In this document: positions 46,655 through 56,251 of the stretch, one piece after another
How positions within the stretch are numbered: the stretch's first letter is position 1
How the letters are laid out: the number at the start of each line of letters is the position of its first letter
NCBI RefSeq assembly: GCF_014931375.1
Contig: NZ_CP063117.1
Location: 1,674,501 to 1,738,500, forward strand
DNA length: 64,000 nt
DNA from: Haemophilus parainfluenzae
GTDB lineage: Bacteria > Pseudomonadota > Gammaproteobacteria > Enterobacterales > Pasteurellaceae
Reading direction: 5' to 3'
Position numbers and translations under genes: made by a program
Notes under the pieces: model-generated
Database searches by the model: none
Told to the model about the DNA's origin: nothing
What the model saw: only the letters and a program-made list of their open reading frames with translations

Positions 46655-47716
46655 ATGAAAATTTTAACTTGGCCTGTGGTTGCAGGTGCTGCACTTGGTA
46701 TCGTTGCGCCACTTCTCACTTACAATGGCAATCCTGGTAATATGGGATTTTGTGCGGCTTGTTTCTTACGCGATACAGCCGGATCGCTTGGATTACATCA
46801 CGCTGCCCCATTGCAATACCTTCGCCCAGAACTCATTGGATTAGTTTTAGGAGCACTCGCCAGTGCATTATTATCTAAGGAATTTAAACCTCGTGGTGGA
46901 TCTGCCCCACTTGCTCGTATTAGCTTAGGCTTTTTTGCGATGCTTGGTGCACTCATTTTCTTAGGTTGTCCATGGCGTGCTTATTTACGATTAGGTGGCG
47001 GTGATCTCACTGCAATTGCAGGTATCGTAGGATTGTTTGCCGGTGTATTAGGCGGCATTTTCTTCGCTAATCGAGGATTCTCATTAGGTAAATCTAAGGA
47101 ACAAAGCCAATCTTCAGGTTTAATTGGTCCAATCTTTGCCGTAATTTTGCTTGTTTTAGCCTTAACCCAATTTAAATTTGGTGAAAATCTAGCGATTTAC
47201 ACCTCTGAAAAAGGCCCGGGTGCACAACATGCGGCTATTTGGATGTCGCTTACGGGCGGATTACTTCTCGGTGTACTGATGCAAAAATCGCGTTTTTGCA
47301 CAATTGGGGCATTCCGAAACTTTGTCCTCTTCCGTGATGCGCATTTATTAAATGGCGTGATTGCATTGATTGTCTTTGCGGCAATAACCAATGCCTTATT
47401 AGGTCAATTCCATTTAGGCTTTGAAAAACAACCTATCGCACATAATGACTATCTCTACAATTTCCTTTCTATGGCGCTTTGCGGACTTTGCTTTGCATTA
47501 GGCGGTGGTTGCCCAGGCAAACAATTAGTCAATATTGGTGAAGGAAATAATGACTCAGCATTATTTGTGCTCGGTATGTTACTGGGCGCAGCAGCGGCAC
47601 ATAACTTTGGTTTCGCGGCTGCCCCTACTGGCGTTCCAACCTTTACACCTTATGTTTTAATTGCCGGTTTTGCAGTTTGTTTATATATCGCATTCACTAA
47701 TAAATCGGAAGCTTAA
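46655..47716 (+). CDS. yedE: YedE-family selenium/sulfur transporter
   Basis: This 353-residue membrane protein has about nine to ten helices and conserved cysteines in GFCAACFLRD, LGCPWRAYLRL, KSRFCTIGAFRNF and GGGCPGKQLVNIGEG. These are hallmarks of the YedE selenium-linked branch of the thiosulfate/YeeE family. It probably imports a selenium compound for selenocysteine synthesis. Its usual partner yedF (TusA-like) does not follow. A terminator at 47735 comes next. Confidence 0.88.
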   Translation: MKILTWPVVAGAALGIVAPLLTYNGNPGNMGFCAACFLRDTAGSLGLHHAAPLQYLRPELIGLVLGALASALLSKEFKPRGGSAPLARISLGFFAMLGALIFLGCPWRAYLRLGGGDLTAIAGIVGLFAGVLGGIFFANRGFSLGKSKEQSQSSGLIGPIFAVILLVLALTQFKFGENLAIYTSEKGPGAQHAAIWMSLTGGLLLGVLMQKSRFCTIGAFRNFVLFRDAHLLNGVIALIVFAAITNALLGQFHLGFEKQPIAHNDYLYNFLSMALCGLCFALGGGCPGKQLVNIGEGNNDSALFVLGMLLGAAAAHNFGFAAAPTGVPTFTPYVLIAGFAVCLYIAFTNKSEA

Positions 47717-47734
47717 TATTTATTCAGAATAAAC

Positions 47735-47765
47735 AAAAAGGAAGTCAATCATGACTTCCTTTTTG
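47735..47765 (+). terminator. terminator after yedE
   Basis: GGAAGTCA (47740-47747) and TGACTTCC (47752-47759), with flanking A and T runs, form a 13-bp stem and TTTTT tail. Confidence 0.88.
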
Positions 47766-47768
47766 TTT

Positions 47769-47799
47769 CAAAAGTGCGGTCATTTTTAACCGCACTTTT
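47769..47799 (-). terminator. inverted uptake-sequence terminator after ilvH
   Basis: AAAAGTGCGGT and ACCGCACTTTT pair across a short loop just beyond the ilvH stop on the minus strand. It stands back to back with the yedE terminator. Confidence 0.82.
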
Positions 47800-47806
47800 C
47801 ACAGCA

Positions 47807-48298
47807 TTAGAGAATATTTTTCTCGCCACGGGAAAGACTAATTAAGCCTGAACGAACAATCTCAAGTAATGTACTTTCTTCCTTCACCGCCTCAACAAAA
47901 GCATCTAATTTGTCTTTTGTACCCGTTAATTGAATCGTGTAGGATTTTGTTGTTACATCCACAATCTGACCACGGAAGATGTCTGCTAAACGTTTTAGCT
48001 CATCGCGTGATGAACCCGTTGCTCGCACTTTCACTAACAACACTTCACGCTCAACGTGCTCATGTTCACTCAAGTTAATAACTTTAAACACATCCACTAA
48101 TTTGTGAAGTTGTTTTTCGATTTGTTCGAGCACTTGCTCATCACCCACAGCTTCAATCGTCATACGAGAAAGGGTTGGATCATCGGTTGGTGCCACAGTT
48201 AAGCTTTCAATGTTAAATGCACGTTGGGAAAATAAGCCGACCACACGAGATAATGCACCGGATTCATTTTCTAATAAAACAGATAAAATTCTACGCAT
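47807..48298 (-). CDS. ilvH: acetolactate synthase III small (regulatory) subunit
   Basis: This 163-residue protein has an N-terminal ACT domain ([35 protein letters not shown]) and a C-terminal regulatory domain. It binds valine and tunes IlvI. It overlaps the ilvI stop by 1 base (TAATG type). Confidence 0.96.
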   Translation of the reverse strand: MRRILSVLLENESGALSRVVGLFSQRAFNIESLTVAPTDDPTLSRMTIEAVGDEQVLEQIEKQLHKLVDVFKVINLSEHEHVEREVLLVKVRATGSSRDELKRLADIFRGQIVDVTTKSYTIQLTGTKDKLDAFVEAVKEESTLLEIVRSGLISLSRGEKNIL

Positions 48299-50022
48299 TA
48301 TTCTTTCTCCTCTTGTGGTTTGCTTAAAATCATCTCATTCATCGCCCCGCCGCGAACTTGCATTGGGTAAACGTGTTCGGTTTCATCAACGTTAATATCA
48401 ACAAAGACCAATTTATTTTTAATGCTGAAGGCTTCTTGTAATTTGCTTTCTAATTCATCTGGTGTTGAAATTTGAATTCCCACATGCCCATAAGATTCTG
48501 CTAACTTCACGAAATCTGGTAAAGAATTCATATAAGTTTGAGAATGGCGGCCTGAGTAAATCAAATCTTGCCATTGTTTCACCATTCCTAAGAAGTGGTT
48601 GTTCAAACAAATCACCACTACTGGAATACCATATTGCGTTGCTGTTGAAAGCTCTTGGATATTCATTTGAATACTGCCATCACCCGTTACACAAACCACG
48701 GTTGCTTCAGGATGCGCAAGTTTTACCCCTAATGCAGCCGGTAAACCGAAGCCCATCGTACCTGCACCACCTGAGTTGATCCAACGACGCGGTAAATCAA
48801 ATGGATAATGTAATGCGGCAAACATTTGATGTTGGCCTACATCCGATGCCACATAAGCTTGGCCTTTTGTAATACGATATACCGCTTCCATCACTTGTTG
48901 CGGTTTAATTACGCCTGAAGTGCGGTCGAAATCCAAGCATTTTTTCGCTTTCCATTCATCAATTTGTTTCCACCAATCTTCTAATTGGTTTTGAGGACGT
49001 GAACCAATTTCTTCACCTAATAAGCTTAAGAACTCATCCAATACATTTTTCGCGTTACCTACAATTGGAATCGCAACAGGGACGTTTTTAGAAATAGAGG
49101 TTGGATCAATATCAATCTGAATCACTTTTGCATTCGGGCAATATTTATCTAAGTTGTTAGTGGTTCGGTCATCAAAACGAACGCCAACACCAAGGATTAA
49201 ATCACTTTCATGCATGGCTGTATTGGCTTCATAAGTTCCGTGCATCCCAAGCATACCTAAGAATTGTTTATCGGTACTTGGATATACACCTAAACCCATT
49301 AACGATGAAGTTACCGGTAAATTTAAACGTTGTGCAAATTGTGTTAATTCTTCATGACAGCCTGCAGCAACTGCACCACCACCGACAAATAAAACTGGTT
49401 TTTTAGCCACTAATAATGCTTTTAATGCTTTCTTAATTTGACCTTTGTGACCATTTACCGTTGGATTATAAGAACGAAGCTCAACAGATTTTGGATATTC
49501 GTAAGGATATTTTAAAGTTGGATTTACGGTATCTTTTGGAATGTCTACGACAACGGGACCTGGACGGCCTGTTGAAGCAATATAAAAGGCTTTTTTCAAG
49601 ATACCTGGAATGTCTTCTGCTTTCTTAACAATAAAGCTATGTTTAACCACTGGGCGAGAAATCCCCACCATATCACATTCTTGGAACGCATCACGGCCGA
49701 TTAAGCTACTCATTACCTGACCAGAAATGATCACCATTGGTACTGAATCAGTATAAGCGGTTAAAATACCCGTAATCGCATTGGTTGCACCTGGTCCTGA
49801 TGTCACTAACACACAACCTACTTTACCGGTCGCTCGTGCATAACCATCAGCCATATGCACCGCAGCTTGCTCATGACGAACTAAAATATGTTCAATCCCA
49901 CCAAGAGTATGGATTGCATCATAAATATCCAATACGGCACCGCCTGGATAACCAAATAAATACTCAACGCCTTCGTCACGCAAAGACTGAACCACCATTT
50001 CCGCACCGGATAATTTCTTCAT
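48298..50022 (-). CDS. ilvI: acetolactate synthase III large subunit
   Basis: This 574-residue ThDP- and FAD-dependent enzyme is in the branched-chain amino-acid pathway. The catalytic Glu is in [19 protein letters not shown] (about residue 50), and the ThDP-Mg motif is [15 protein letters not shown] (about 441-455). It joins pyruvate with pyruvate or 2-ketobutyrate. An AGGAG site precedes the ATG, and a 369-base AT-rich upstream region contains probable regulatory DNA. Confidence 0.97.
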   Translation of the reverse strand: MKKLSGAEMVVQSLRDEGVEYLFGYPGGAVLDIYDAIHTLGGIEHILVRHEQAAVHMADGYARATGKVGCVLVTSGPGATNAITGILTAYTDSVPMVIISGQVMSSLIGRDAFQECDMVGISRPVVKHSFIVKKAEDIPGILKKAFYIASTGRPGPVVVDIPKDTVNPTLKYPYEYPKSVELRSYNPTVNGHKGQIKKALKALLVAKKPVLFVGGGAVAAGCHEELTQFAQRLNLPVTSSLMGLGVYPSTDKQFLGMLGMHGTYEANTAMHESDLILGVGVRFDDRTTNNLDKYCPNAKVIQIDIDPTSISKNVPVAIPIVGNAKNVLDEFLSLLGEEIGSRPQNQLEDWWKQIDEWKAKKCLDFDRTSGVIKPQQVMEAVYRITKGQAYVASDVGQHQMFAALHYPFDLPRRWINSGGAGTMGFGLPAALGVKLAHPEATVVCVTGDGSIQMNIQELSTATQYGIPVVVICLNNHFLGMVKQWQDLIYSGRHSQTYMNSLPDFVKLAESYGHVGIQISTPDELESKLQEAFSIKNKLVFVDINVDETEHVYPMQVRGGAMNEMILSKPQEEKE

Positions 50023-50271
50023 ATTTTACTCCTAAAACTGACCGCACTTTTATTACTACGATTCGTTGTCAAAACAATGGAACCATCATACCGAAAGAAA
50101 ACAACTTGTCTAGCATTGCAAAAGTCTAAAAAAACAAATTTAAAAGAATTAAAATCCAGAAAAATATAAAAATAAAGTTTTAAATAAAGATTAAATTCAA
50201 AAAACAAAGAGAATTGCATTTTTATATAGAGTTTTATAAAAATAAAAAAATTTTATTCTTTTGTTCAGAAA

Positions 50272-50287
50272 TTTGAACTAGATCACA
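50272..50287. promoter_or_regulatory. CRP-like site upstream of ilvIH
   Basis: TTTGA-N6-TCACA matches the CRP core at 9 of 10 positions. It lies about 250 bases before ilvI and just downstream of the fabB terminator, so its target is uncertain. Confidence 0.5.
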
Positions 50288-50340
50288 TTTTAAATGTTGT
50301 TTTCTCTTATGAGTGAAAGGAAAAGAATCGATGACAAGAA

Positions 50341-50375
50341 AAAACCGCACTTGGAAGATCCAAAGTGCGGTTAGA
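50341..50375 (-). terminator. reversed-order uptake-sequence terminator after fabB
   Basis: On the minus strand AACCGCACTTTGG precedes CCAAGTGCGGTT, a near-perfect stem followed by TTTTTT. Confidence 0.85.
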
Positions 50376-50391
50376 TTTTAAAACGTTTTAA

Positions 50392-51612
50392 TTAGCCGTT
50401 ATAGCGTTTGAACACTAAAGTTGCGTTTGTACCACCAAAACCAAAGCTATTTGACATCACAGTTTGTAAGCCTGCATTTTCTTTTGTTTCAGTCACGATA
50501 TTGCAGCCTTTTGCCGCTTCGTCTAATGTTTCGATATTAATGCTTGGTGCAATGAAGTCATTATGTAACATTAATAAGGTATAGATTGCTTCGTGTGCAC
50601 CTGCTGCACCTAAAGAGTGACCGGTCATTGATTTGGTTGAAGAAATCGCGGGGATTTTGTCACCAAATACATTTTTGATTGCACCTAATTCTTTCACGTC
50701 ACCAACTGGTGTTGATGTACCGTGTACGTTGATGTAATCAATTGGGGTATCTACCGTTGCCATTGCTTGTTTCATGCAACGCTCTGCACCTTCACCACTT
50801 GGCGCTACCATGTCGTAACCATCAGAGGTTGCACCGTAGCCCACGATTTCTGCGTAGATTTTTGCGCCACGTGCTAATGCGTGTTCTAATTCTTCAACCA
50901 CTACAACTGCACCACCACCTGCGATAACGAAACCATCACGGTCAGCATCGTAAGCACGAGACGCTTTTTCTGGGGTATCATTGTATTTAGTTGAAACCGC
51001 ACCCATTGCATCGAATTCAGTTGCGCATTCCCAAGATAATTCTTCCGCACCACCAGCGAAAACCACATCTTGTTTACCTAATTGAATTAATTCAACTGCG
51101 TGACCGATACAGTGTGCAGACGTTGCACAAGCAGAGCTGATTGAGTAGTTCACACCACGGATTTTGTAAGGGGTGGCTAAACAAGCTGACACACTTGAAG
51201 CCATGGTTTTAGTTACTGCATAAGGACCAATTGCTTTCACACCGCGTGGACCACGCACTGCATCACAAGCCACTAATTGGTTATGTGCTGAACCAGTACC
51301 TGCACCGATTACAAGACCTGTACGGTCATTTGAAACTTGATCTTCTGTTAAACCTGAATCTTCAATCGCTTCACGCATAGAAAGGTATGCATAAGCTGCC
51401 GCATCACCCATAAAACGATACACTTTACGATCGATATGCTCGCTTGGATCAAGTTTGATTGTGCCGGCAACATGGCTACGCATTTTCATTTCAATAAACT
51501 CAGGCACGACTTCAATACCAGATTTACCTGCTTTTAATGAAGCCAAAACTTCTTCTTTGTTGTTACCGATACTTGAAATAATACCAAAACCAGTAATTAC
51601 AGCTCTTTTCAT
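50392..51612 (-). CDS. fabB: beta-ketoacyl-ACP synthase I
   Basis: This 406-residue condensing enzyme is needed for unsaturated fatty-acid elongation. The catalytic Cys is in [14 protein letters not shown] (about 160-173). The two histidines are in [11 protein letters not shown] (about 298) and [12 protein letters not shown] (about 332). Glycine-rich [10 protein letters not shown] closes the fold. A FadR-like site upstream points to activation by FadR. Confidence 0.97.
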   Translation of the reverse strand: MKRAVITGFGIISSIGNNKEEVLASLKAGKSGIEVVPEFIEMKMRSHVAGTIKLDPSEHIDRKVYRFMGDAAAYAYLSMREAIEDSGLTEDQVSNDRTGLVIGAGTGSAHNQLVACDAVRGPRGVKAIGPYAVTKTMASSVSACLATPYKIRGVNYSISSACATSAHCIGHAVELIQLGKQDVVFAGGAEELSWECATEFDAMGAVSTKYNDTPEKASRAYDADRDGFVIAGGGAVVVVEELEHALARGAKIYAEIVGYGATSDGYDMVAPSGEGAERCMKQAMATVDTPIDYINVHGTSTPVGDVKELGAIKNVFGDKIPAISSTKSMTGHSLGAAGAHEAIYTLLMLHNDFIAPSINIETLDEAAKGCNIVTETKENAGLQTVMSNSFGFGGTNATLVFKRYNG

Positions 51613-51709
51613 TCTTTATTCCTTATGAGTTAGGGGAAATTTAATTCAACTTACAGTTGTTAGCTGAACGCAATTTACTATGAAATGAAAATATTGCAAG
51701 CAATAATTC

Positions 51710-51725
51710 ATTTGTTCGACCAGTT
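51710..51725 (-). promoter_or_regulatory. FadR-like site before fabB
   Basis: On the minus strand AACTGGTCGAACAAAT matches the FadR site well in its left half (AACTGGTC). It lies about 30 bases upstream of a −10-like GCAATAT, the position from which FadR activates fabA and fabB in E. coli. Confidence 0.5.
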
Positions 51726-51794
51726 AAGTTTTAACCGACTCAAAATTTCCGTGCTATTATAAAAGAATTTGATAAGGCAAAAAAGGGCTAACAC

Positions 51795-53804
51795 ATGTTC
51801 ACCATTCAGCACGCAAAAATTCATTTTAACCAAGAGAATACGCCTGTTTCGGATAAATTTGATGATGTGTATTTTTCTAATCAAGATGGTTTAGCGGAAA
51901 CGCATTATGTGTTTTTAGAAGGTAATCAGTTGTGGGAACGTTGGGTTAATTATCAAGAAGCCCACTTTGTTATTGCTGAAACGGGGTTTGGCACAGGATT
52001 AAATTTCTTTGCGGTGACTACGCTATTCCGTGAATTTCGTCAAAAATACCCTGATTTGCCTTTAAAACGCCTTTATTTTATCTCTTTTGAAAAATACCCT
52101 TTGCTACTTGATGCATTACAACAAGCCCATTTAGCTTATCCGCAATTTTCTCATCTTGCTCAGCATTTACAACAGCATTGGCTTAATTCTATTCAAGGTT
52201 GCTATCGTTTTCATTTTGATGAAACCACGTTAGATCTTTGGTTTGGCGATGTGGCTGAAAATCTGCCACAACTGGGCGATTATATGAATAGCAAAATTGA
52301 TGCCTGGTTTTTAGATGGTTTTGCACCAAGTAAAAACCCCGACATGTGGAATGATCAGCTTTATCAGCAAATGTTTCGTTTTACCAAGCTACAAGGCACC
52401 TTTGCGACCTTTACTGCGGCAAGTGCAGTGAGAAAAGGCTTAGAAAATGCGGGCTTTAATATTAAGAAACGCAAAGGCTTTGGTAAAAAACGGGAATGTC
52501 TTTCTGGTCAAAAAACGCACGAAAAACTGACCTCACTTTTTACGCCCTGGTTTCATAGTCAGCCAGCCAATCTAAACAAACAAGATATTGCCATTATTGG
52601 TGGTGGGATAGCCTCGCTTTGTACAGCCATTTTATTGGTTAAACGTGGGGCTAAAATCACGATTTATTGCGAAGATGAGCAAACCGCTCTCAATGCATCT
52701 GGCAATAAACAGGGTGCCTTTTATCCGCAACTGAGCGATGATAACGATCGCAATATTCGTTTTTATATTCATGCCTTTGCCTATGGCCATCAATTTCTAC
52801 AATGGGCAATTCAACAACAAATCGAATTTGAACATGAGTTCTGTGGTGTCGCACTTTGTGCTTACAATGAGAAAGCTGAAAGTAAATTAAATAAAATCGC
52901 TGAGCTGAATTTGCCTTCTGATTTATATCAGCCATTAAGCCAATCTGAATTAAGTGAAAAAGTGGGCTTACCGTTACCTTTTGGTGGTGCTTTTATCCCT
53001 CAAGGCGCTTGGCTTGCACCTCGTCAGTTAGTTCAACACACTTTTGCCTTTTTAGAAAAACAGGGGGTCCATATTAAAACCTCACAAAAAGCAACCGCAC
53101 TTTCGCAAACAGAAAATGGTTGGCAAATCACCACTGCTGAAAATGAAACTTTCTGCCATGAAGTGGTTGTTTTAGCAAACGGACATAAACTCACTGAGTT
53201 TGAACAAACACAAAAACTGCCACTCTATCCTGTTCGAGGACAAGTGAGCCAAATTCCAACATCCGCAAACTTGCTTAAACTCAAAACTGTGTTGTGCTAT
53301 GACGGCTACCTGACGCCAGTCGATCAAGCGAAAACCAGTCATTGTATTGGTGCCAGTCATGTTCGTGATAATGCGACTCGTGAATTTAGCCTAACTGAAC
53401 AACAAGAGAATCAACAAAAAATTCAGCAAAATATACCTGAAGAGTGGACAAAAGAAGTGGATACATCGGGTAATCTTGCTCGAATCGGTGTGCGTTGTTC
53501 GGTGCGTGATCTTACGCCAATGATGGGCGCTGTTCCTCATTTTTCTGCTCAGCAAACACAATATCAGAATTTGTTTAATTTACGCCGCCGTAAACAGCCA
53601 ATAGAACAAGCTGAAAACTACCCTAATCTCTACTTAATCGGCGCATTAGGCTCTAGAGGATTAACTTCTGCGCCATTTTTGGGTGAAACACTGGCTTCCT
53701 TAATTTATGGTGAACCCTTACCGATGAGTGAAGATCTGATTCATAACTTAATGCCAAACCGCAGTTGGGTCAGACGCTGGTTGAAAGGGGCTAAAGTGAA
53801 ATAA
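51795..53804 (+). CDS. mnmC: MnmC, bifunctional tRNA wobble-uridine modification enzyme
   Basis: This 669-residue fusion has an N-terminal SAM-dependent methyltransferase half ([13 protein letters not shown] at about 56-68, and [18 protein letters not shown]). A C-terminal FAD oxidase half begins [18 protein letters not shown] (about 260). It converts cmnm5(s2)U34 to mnm5(s2)U34 in tRNA. Length is normal for the two-domain form. It ends at an inverted uptake-sequence terminator. Confidence 0.96.
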   Translation: MFTIQHAKIHFNQENTPVSDKFDDVYFSNQDGLAETHYVFLEGNQLWERWVNYQEAHFVIAETGFGTGLNFFAVTTLFREFRQKYPDLPLKRLYFISFEKYPLLLDALQQAHLAYPQFSHLAQHLQQHWLNSIQGCYRFHFDETTLDLWFGDVAENLPQLGDYMNSKIDAWFLDGFAPSKNPDMWNDQLYQQMFRFTKLQGTFATFTAASAVRKGLENAGFNIKKRKGFGKKRECLSGQKTHEKLTSLFTPWFHSQPANLNKQDIAIIGGGIASLCTAILLVKRGAKITIYCEDEQTALNASGNKQGAFYPQLSDDNDRNIRFYIHAFAYGHQFLQWAIQQQIEFEHEFCGVALCAYNEKAESKLNKIAELNLPSDLYQPLSQSELSEKVGLPLPFGGAFIPQGAWLAPRQLVQHTFAFLEKQGVHIKTSQKATALSQTENGWQITTAENETFCHEVVVLANGHKLTEFEQTQKLPLYPVRGQVSQIPTSANLLKLKTVLCYDGYLTPVDQAKTSHCIGASHVRDNATREFSLTEQQENQQKIQQNIPEEWTKEVDTSGNLARIGVRCSVRDLTPMMGAVPHFSAQQTQYQNLFNLRRRKQPIEQAENYPNLYLIGALGSRGLTSAPFLGETLASLIYGEPLPMSEDLIHNLMPNRSWVRRWLKGAKVK

Positions 53805-53805
53805 A

Positions 53806-53835
53806 AAAGTGCGGTTAAAATCAACCGCACTTTTT
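53806..53835. terminator. inverted uptake-sequence terminator, mnmC/Sel1 gene
   Basis: AAAAAGTGCGGTT and AACCGCACTTTTT form a stem of about 13 bp between convergent genes. Confidence 0.88.
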
Positions 53836-53836
53836 C

Positions 53837-54511
53837 TTAATACAAGCTTAAACGTTGTAATCGCTGTCTGGCGATTTCTTTGATTTCATCCTTTTTCGCC
53901 GTATTCATAATTTCCAAATAAAGCAATTTGGCCAAACCAATATTGACTTGTGTCCCAATCCCTTCTTCATACAAACGAGCCAAACGGAATCGCCCCTCAT
54001 TGCTGCCCGCATTCGCCGCTTTTTGGAACCATTCAAAGGCTTTGGTAAATTCTTTCTGATTGGTATAAATTTCCCCTAATGTAAGCATGGCATCAGGATC
54101 TTTTGTCGCACTTGTTTCAAATAATTTAATCGCTTGAGCGGTATCTTGTTTTACATAGTTGTTGCCGTTGAAATACATGACCGCCAAATTATTGATAGCT
54201 TTAATACTGCCTTGCTCAGCAGCTTCGCTAAACCACCAATAAGCCAACTCTTTATTTTCATCCACTCCGCGGCCTAAATTATAAAGCATCCCTAAATTGC
54301 TTTGAGCTTGTAAATTACCTTCCAAAGCTAAAGGATACATAATTTCAAAAACGGCTTTCCAATCTTGTTTCTCAGCCAGTTTTTGTGCCAGATCCATTTT
54401 TTGCTGCTCCGTCATTTGCGCTTTATCGACCAAATCAATGGTTTTCATCGCAAATGCTGAACTGCTTAAGGTGAGCATGGTGAGGAGTAAAAGTTTGGCT
54501 AATGTCTTCAT
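53837..54511 (-). CDS. Sel1-repeat (TPR-like) exported protein
   Basis: This 224-residue protein has a signal peptide (MKTLAKLLLLTMLTLSSSAFA). At least three Sel1 repeats follow: AQSNLGMLYNLGRGVDENKE, AINNLAVMYFNGN and GRFRLARLYEEGIG. Sel1 repeats bind proteins, and this one is probably periplasmic. It is 1 base from the YwiC-like gene and is co-transcribed with it. The partner is unknown. Confidence 0.85.
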   Translation of the reverse strand: MKTLAKLLLLTMLTLSSSAFAMKTIDLVDKAQMTEQQKMDLAQKLAEKQDWKAVFEIMYPLALEGNLQAQSNLGMLYNLGRGVDENKELAYWWFSEAAEQGSIKAINNLAVMYFNGNNYVKQDTAQAIKLFETSATKDPDAMLTLGEIYTNQKEFTKAFEWFQKAANAGSNEGRFRLARLYEEGIGTQVNIGLAKLLYLEIMNTAKKDEIKEIARQRLQRLSLY

Positions 54512-54512
54512 C

Positions 54513-55229
54513 TTATAATGTCGCTATCAATAAAATAATCAAAAAAATGGCGGATGTTCCGAATTCTATTAGACCGACTTGCTTAACCGAAAGTTTCTTG
54601 GTTGGTAAATAAATGGCACGAATTAACGCCGGCACAAAAGCAAGTGATAAGACATATTGTTGGGTAAACAAGCAACCGAGTACACAAAGCACGTGGAAAA
54701 TAATAGAGGCTTTGAGATAAAGCGGATTTTTACGTTCACGCATCATTGATTTGACATAAAGCGTCGTGCCTATAAAAAAGAGACTTGGATACAGCGCCAC
54801 CCACCAGATTTTTTCGTCAAAAGTGCGGTCAGAAAAATAATAGGATCCCATACCTGCAAGGGCAAAAATCGCAATACCCGCTAAATCATTGAGAAGATTA
54901 CGTTCATCTTTTTTCTTGGTGTAATAGATACTCACCAATACAAAAGGAAACATGGCTGCAATAAAGAAAAGAATTTGCCAGTTATAAAAAATGGCAGGAA
55001 GCGCAAATAAAAAAGCTGCGACACCATAGATGATTGTCCACTTTTTATATTCCGCCATATTTTTGCCTTTAAAGAGACTCAGCATTGGATAACTCAGCAA
55101 ATACATGGTGAACCAAGCTAACAGCAAAAAGAAATGCGCCCAAACAGGTGAAGCTAATAACATACCGTAAACAAAAGGCAATAATGCCATCACAATGGCG
55201 CCATATTGATTCGAAATCAGGAGTTTCAT
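54513..55229 (-). CDS. YwiC-like membrane protein
   Basis: This 238-residue integral membrane protein has about seven to eight helices and begins MKLLISNQYGAIVMALLPFVYGML, the family's opening NQxGAxxM motif. The role of this family is not established. It heads a two-gene unit with the Sel1 protein and is divergent from ridA. Confidence 0.75.
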   Translation of the reverse strand: MKLLISNQYGAIVMALLPFVYGMLLASPVWAHFFLLLAWFTMYLLSYPMLSLFKGKNMAEYKKWTIIYGVAAFLFALPAIFYNWQILFFIAAMFPFVLVSIYYTKKKDERNLLNDLAGIAIFALAGMGSYYFSDRTFDEKIWWVALYPSLFFIGTTLYVKSMMRERKNPLYLKASIIFHVLCVLGCLFTQQYVLSLAFVPALIRAIYLPTKKLSVKQVGLIEFGTSAIFLIILLIATL

Positions 55230-55340
55230 AGTTTCCTTTAGTTGATAAAAATTCTCAATTATTTTATCTCACAATTTCTTGATTTACAAAGTCTAAAACC
55301 ACCTTTAGAATGGAATTATCTTCATCAAAAAGGAGCCATT

Positions 55341-55691
55341 ATGTCGATTCAACGCATTCAACCAAGCAAACGCTTTTCTGAAGTGGTCATTCATAACAAT
55401 ACTGCCTATTTTGCAGGCCAAGTACCGGAAAAAACCGTTAAGCAAAATGCTTACGAACAAACCAAAGAAGTCCTTTCACTGATCGATAAATTATTGGCAG
55501 AAATTGGTTCTGAAAAAAGTAAAATCCTTACCTCGCAAATCTTCCTTGCTGATATGGCGGATTATGCTCAACTCAACCAAGCATGGGATGAATGGGTAGA
55601 TAGCCAAAACCCACCAAGCCGAGCAACGGTAGAAGCGAAACTTGCAGATCCTGATTGGAAAGTTGAGATCGTAATTATTGCAGCTGTGTAA
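55341..55691 (+). CDS. ridA: RidA-family enamine/imine deaminase
   Basis: This protein of about 116 residues begins MSIQRIQPSKRFSEVVIHNNTAYFAGQV. The C-terminal PPSRATVEAKLADPDWKVEI holds the active-site Arg and the usual Glu. RidA removes reactive 2-aminoacrylate and similar imines made by PLP enzymes. The ATG at 55341 with AAGGAG upstream is chosen, and the longer frame has no family match. Confidence 0.88.
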   Translation: MSIQRIQPSKRFSEVVIHNNTAYFAGQVPEKTVKQNAYEQTKEVLSLIDKLLAEIGSEKSKILTSQIFLADMADYAQLNQAWDEWVDSQNPPSRATVEAKLADPDWKVEIVIIAAV

Positions 55692-55781
55692 ACAATGCTT
55701 TTTCAAAATGTGATCAACCGCAAAGAAAGTTTTTCACTTTTCCTTTAAACTAAACATTGAATTCAAAAGAAGGAGTAATGT

Positions 55782-56192
55782 ATGCAATCATGGACACCAG
55801 AAATGTGGCAAGCCGCTGTGATTGGGCTTGTGGTTGGCGTAATCTTAGGCTATTTATTATTACGTTTAACGAAAGGCTCAGTTAAAAAACAAGTTCAGAC
55901 AGAAGCTGAGCTAAAAGAAGTGAAAACACAGTTAAGCGATCAACAAGCACAACTTGAAAAACATTTCGCGGAAAGTGCCGAGTTATTTAAAACCTTAATT
56001 GGGGATTATCAAAAACTGTATCGTCATTACGCGGTTTCCTCTGAAGTTTTACTCGGTAACAAACCTGCCAATAAAGGTTTATTTACTCAACAGCTAGTGA
56101 CTGCCTCATCAGAAAGTAAATCTGAAGAGCCTCCACGTGATTATTCCGAAGGTTCATCTGGCTTATTAAAAACAGATAAAGAAAACCAATAA
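55782..56192 (+). CDS. zapG: ZapG/YhcB (DUF1043) envelope protein
   Basis: This 136-residue protein has one N-terminal membrane helix (VIGLVVGVILGYLLLRL), a coiled coil (about 33-75) and a disordered Ser/Glu-rich tail. YhcB/ZapG links envelope synthesis with cell division. GAAGGAG precedes the ATG. A palindromic terminator follows. Confidence 0.88.
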   Translation: MQSWTPEMWQAAVIGLVVGVILGYLLLRLTKGSVKKQVQTEAELKEVKTQLSDQQAQLEKHFAESAELFKTLIGDYQKLYRHYAVSSEVLLGNKPANKGLFTQQLVTASSESKSEEPPRDYSEGSSGLLKTDKENQ

Positions 56193-56212
56193 TAATTAAC
56201 GGTTGAATAATA

Positions 56213-56250
56213 AAAAAATCAGGGATTAAATACTTAATCCCTGATTTTTT
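56213..56250. terminator. bidirectional terminator, zapG/lolE
   Basis: AAAAATCAGGGATTAA and its complement TTAATCCCTGATTTTT form a 16-bp stem with a 4-base loop, T-rich on both sides. Confidence 0.9.
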
Positions 56251-56251
56251 A

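Larger units (their letters stand above)
50023..50391 (-). promoter_or_regulatory. ilvIH upstream region (non-coding, AT-rich)
   Basis: No gene is visible in this 369-base stretch. It contains an uptake sequence at 50041-50049, an A/T-rich block at about 50100-50270, a CRP-like site at 50272-50287 and the fabB terminator at 50341-50375. In E. coli a comparable distance upstream of ilvIH holds several Lrp sites. The AT-rich block could do the same here, but no Lrp consensus could be assigned with confidence. Confidence 0.5.
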
